Assembly (NCBI GenBank): GCA_964544115.1
Contig: CAZJBP010000041.1
Location: 1 to 23,183, forward strand
Direction of reading: 5' to 3'
DNA: 23,183 nt
DNA from: CAZJBP01 sp964544115
Lineage (GTDB): Bacteria > Verrucomicrobiota > Kiritimatiellia > UBA8416 > JADHWI01
Shown: in pieces, positions 22,838 to 23,183 of the stretch
Position numbering within the stretch: position 1 is the first letter of the stretch
How the letters are laid out: every line of letters begins with the position of its first letter
The notes under the pieces: generated by a model
Told to the model about the DNA's origin: nothing
Database searches by the model: none
What the model saw: only the letters and a program-made list of their open reading frames with translations
Made by a program: the position numbers and the translations under genes

Positions 22838-23126
22838 TCGCGACGCTTTTGTTCGGGACGGCGTAACGGCCGCGACGGACGCAGATAGGACCGCCTCTTC
22901 GGAGTGTCCTCGGATTCGAGTGACGATGACGGAGAGATGGTCTTTTTTTGTCGTCGTTCTTTGACAACCAGATGTACCACAATGTCATGACCGCTTTCGA
23001 TTCGGAAGCGGTGTGACTTGCCCGGAACCGCTTGGGGAGACCCAAGCGGAACCAAACTTGTGCCAGGCAACTCGGTGTAGTTAGCCAAGGCCGACTGCTT
23101 CGGCAGGAAGCCCTAAGCGACATATT
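22838..23126 (+). promoter_or_regulatory. rrn leader: boxA and stable hairpins
   Basis: This non-coding leader has boxA-like GTTCTTTGACAA at 22956-22967, close to the consensus TGCTCTTTAACAA used for rRNA antitermination. Four hairpins are visible: 22887-22910 with a C(TTCG)G loop; 22984-23017, a long stem with one bulge around CCGCTT/AAGCGG; 23028-23049, a perfect 9-bp stem (CCGCTTGGG/CCCAAGCGG) with a GAGA (GNRA) loop; and 23095-23106, CTGC-TTCG-GCAG. Such elements are typical of antitermination and RNase processing signals. I see no protein-coding frame in this stretch. Confidence 0.7.
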
Positions 23127-23183
23127 TCTACGGAGAGTTTGATTCTGGCTCAGAACGAACGCTGGCAGCGTGGATTAGGCATG
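23127..23183 (+). rRNA. rrs: 16S rRNA, 5' end (cut by window edge)
   Basis: AGAGTTTGATTCTGGCTCAG (from 23134) is the universal 5' 16S primer site, followed by AACGAACGCTGGCAGCGTGG and ATTAGGCATG. By analogy with E. coli, where this motif begins at base 8, the mature 5' end should be near 23127. Only the first ~57 bases are in the window. The GATTAGGCATG ending is seen in Planctomycetes, Omnitrophota and relatives, while GAACGAACGCTGG is common in Verrucomicrobia-like lineages, so the placement is PVC-like without a firm phylum. Confidence 0.97.

Noticed and set aside
22942..22949. Run of T residues in the rrn leader as a possible terminator
   Set aside because: No stem ends immediately before it; the nearest hairpin ends at 22910, and boxA follows directly, so it fits the antitermination leader better.

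Overview
The window looks like a chromosomal segment of a high-GC, Gram-negative, diderm bacterium, most likely from the Planctomycetes-Verrucomicrobia-Kiritimatiellota (PVC) assemblage. The evidence is the first ~57 bases of a 16S rRNA gene at the right edge, whose start reads like PVC or Omnitrophota sequences, an extracellular phosphodiesterase ending in a domain of the kind common in Verrucomicrobia and Kiritimatiellota, a planctomycete-style cyclase-like/zinc-ribbon remnant, and lipoprotein, OmpA and ExbBD envelope genes. I do not commit to a phylum.

Layout, left to right. (1) 1-315 is a comparatively AT-rich leader ending in a textbook sigma-54 promoter (239-254). It drives amt (ammonium channel), glnK (PII) and probably an outer-membrane beta-barrel gene, forming a nitrogen-scavenging unit. 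A 14-bp hairpin lies between glnK and the barrel gene, and a terminator-like hairpin follows the latter. (2) 3023-3733 encodes a class I glutamine amidotransferase-like protein. Then comes a 5'-truncated minus-strand remnant of a cyclase-like/zinc-ribbon gene. (3) 4284-14453 holds two tightly packed convergent operons with a lipid/isoprenoid theme. The plus-strand operon is GNAT, OleC-like AMP-ligase, UbiA-like prenyltransferase and a PEP-synthase/rifampin-phosphotransferase-like phosphotransferase, all overlapping by 4-10 bp. The minus-strand operon is class I HMG-CoA reductase, a BtaA-like (DUF3419) aminocarboxypropyl transferase and a phytol/dolichol-kinase-like membrane protein with a long C-terminal extension. 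The two operons overlap tail to tail by 20 bp. (4) 14706-17237 encodes a secreted multidomain phosphodiesterase with two Ig-like domains. (5) 17327-21716 is a five-gene envelope operon: a membrane-anchored coiled-coil protein, a paralogous lipoprotein, a solute-binding-protein/OmpA fusion, ExbB/TolQ and ExbD/TolR. (6) 21790-22602 is rsmI, a 16S rRNA methyltransferase, followed by a ~520-base rrn promoter/leader with an A-rich UP element, TTGACG-N17-TACAGT, boxA and stable hairpins, then 16S rRNA.

How the parts may work together. Amt-GlnK is a known ammonium uptake and sensing module. The convergent lipid cluster could make a prenylated or otherwise unusual lipid with an amino-acid-derived head group; HMGR would feed isoprenoid precursors, UbiA would join them to an acceptor, and the kinase-like and BtaA-like proteins would handle prenol phosphorylation and head-group addition. 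That pathway is inference. The 17.3-21.7 kb operon looks like a proton-motive-force-coupled envelope machine without ABC transporter parts, and it and the lipid cluster are the two best candidates for an undescribed system.
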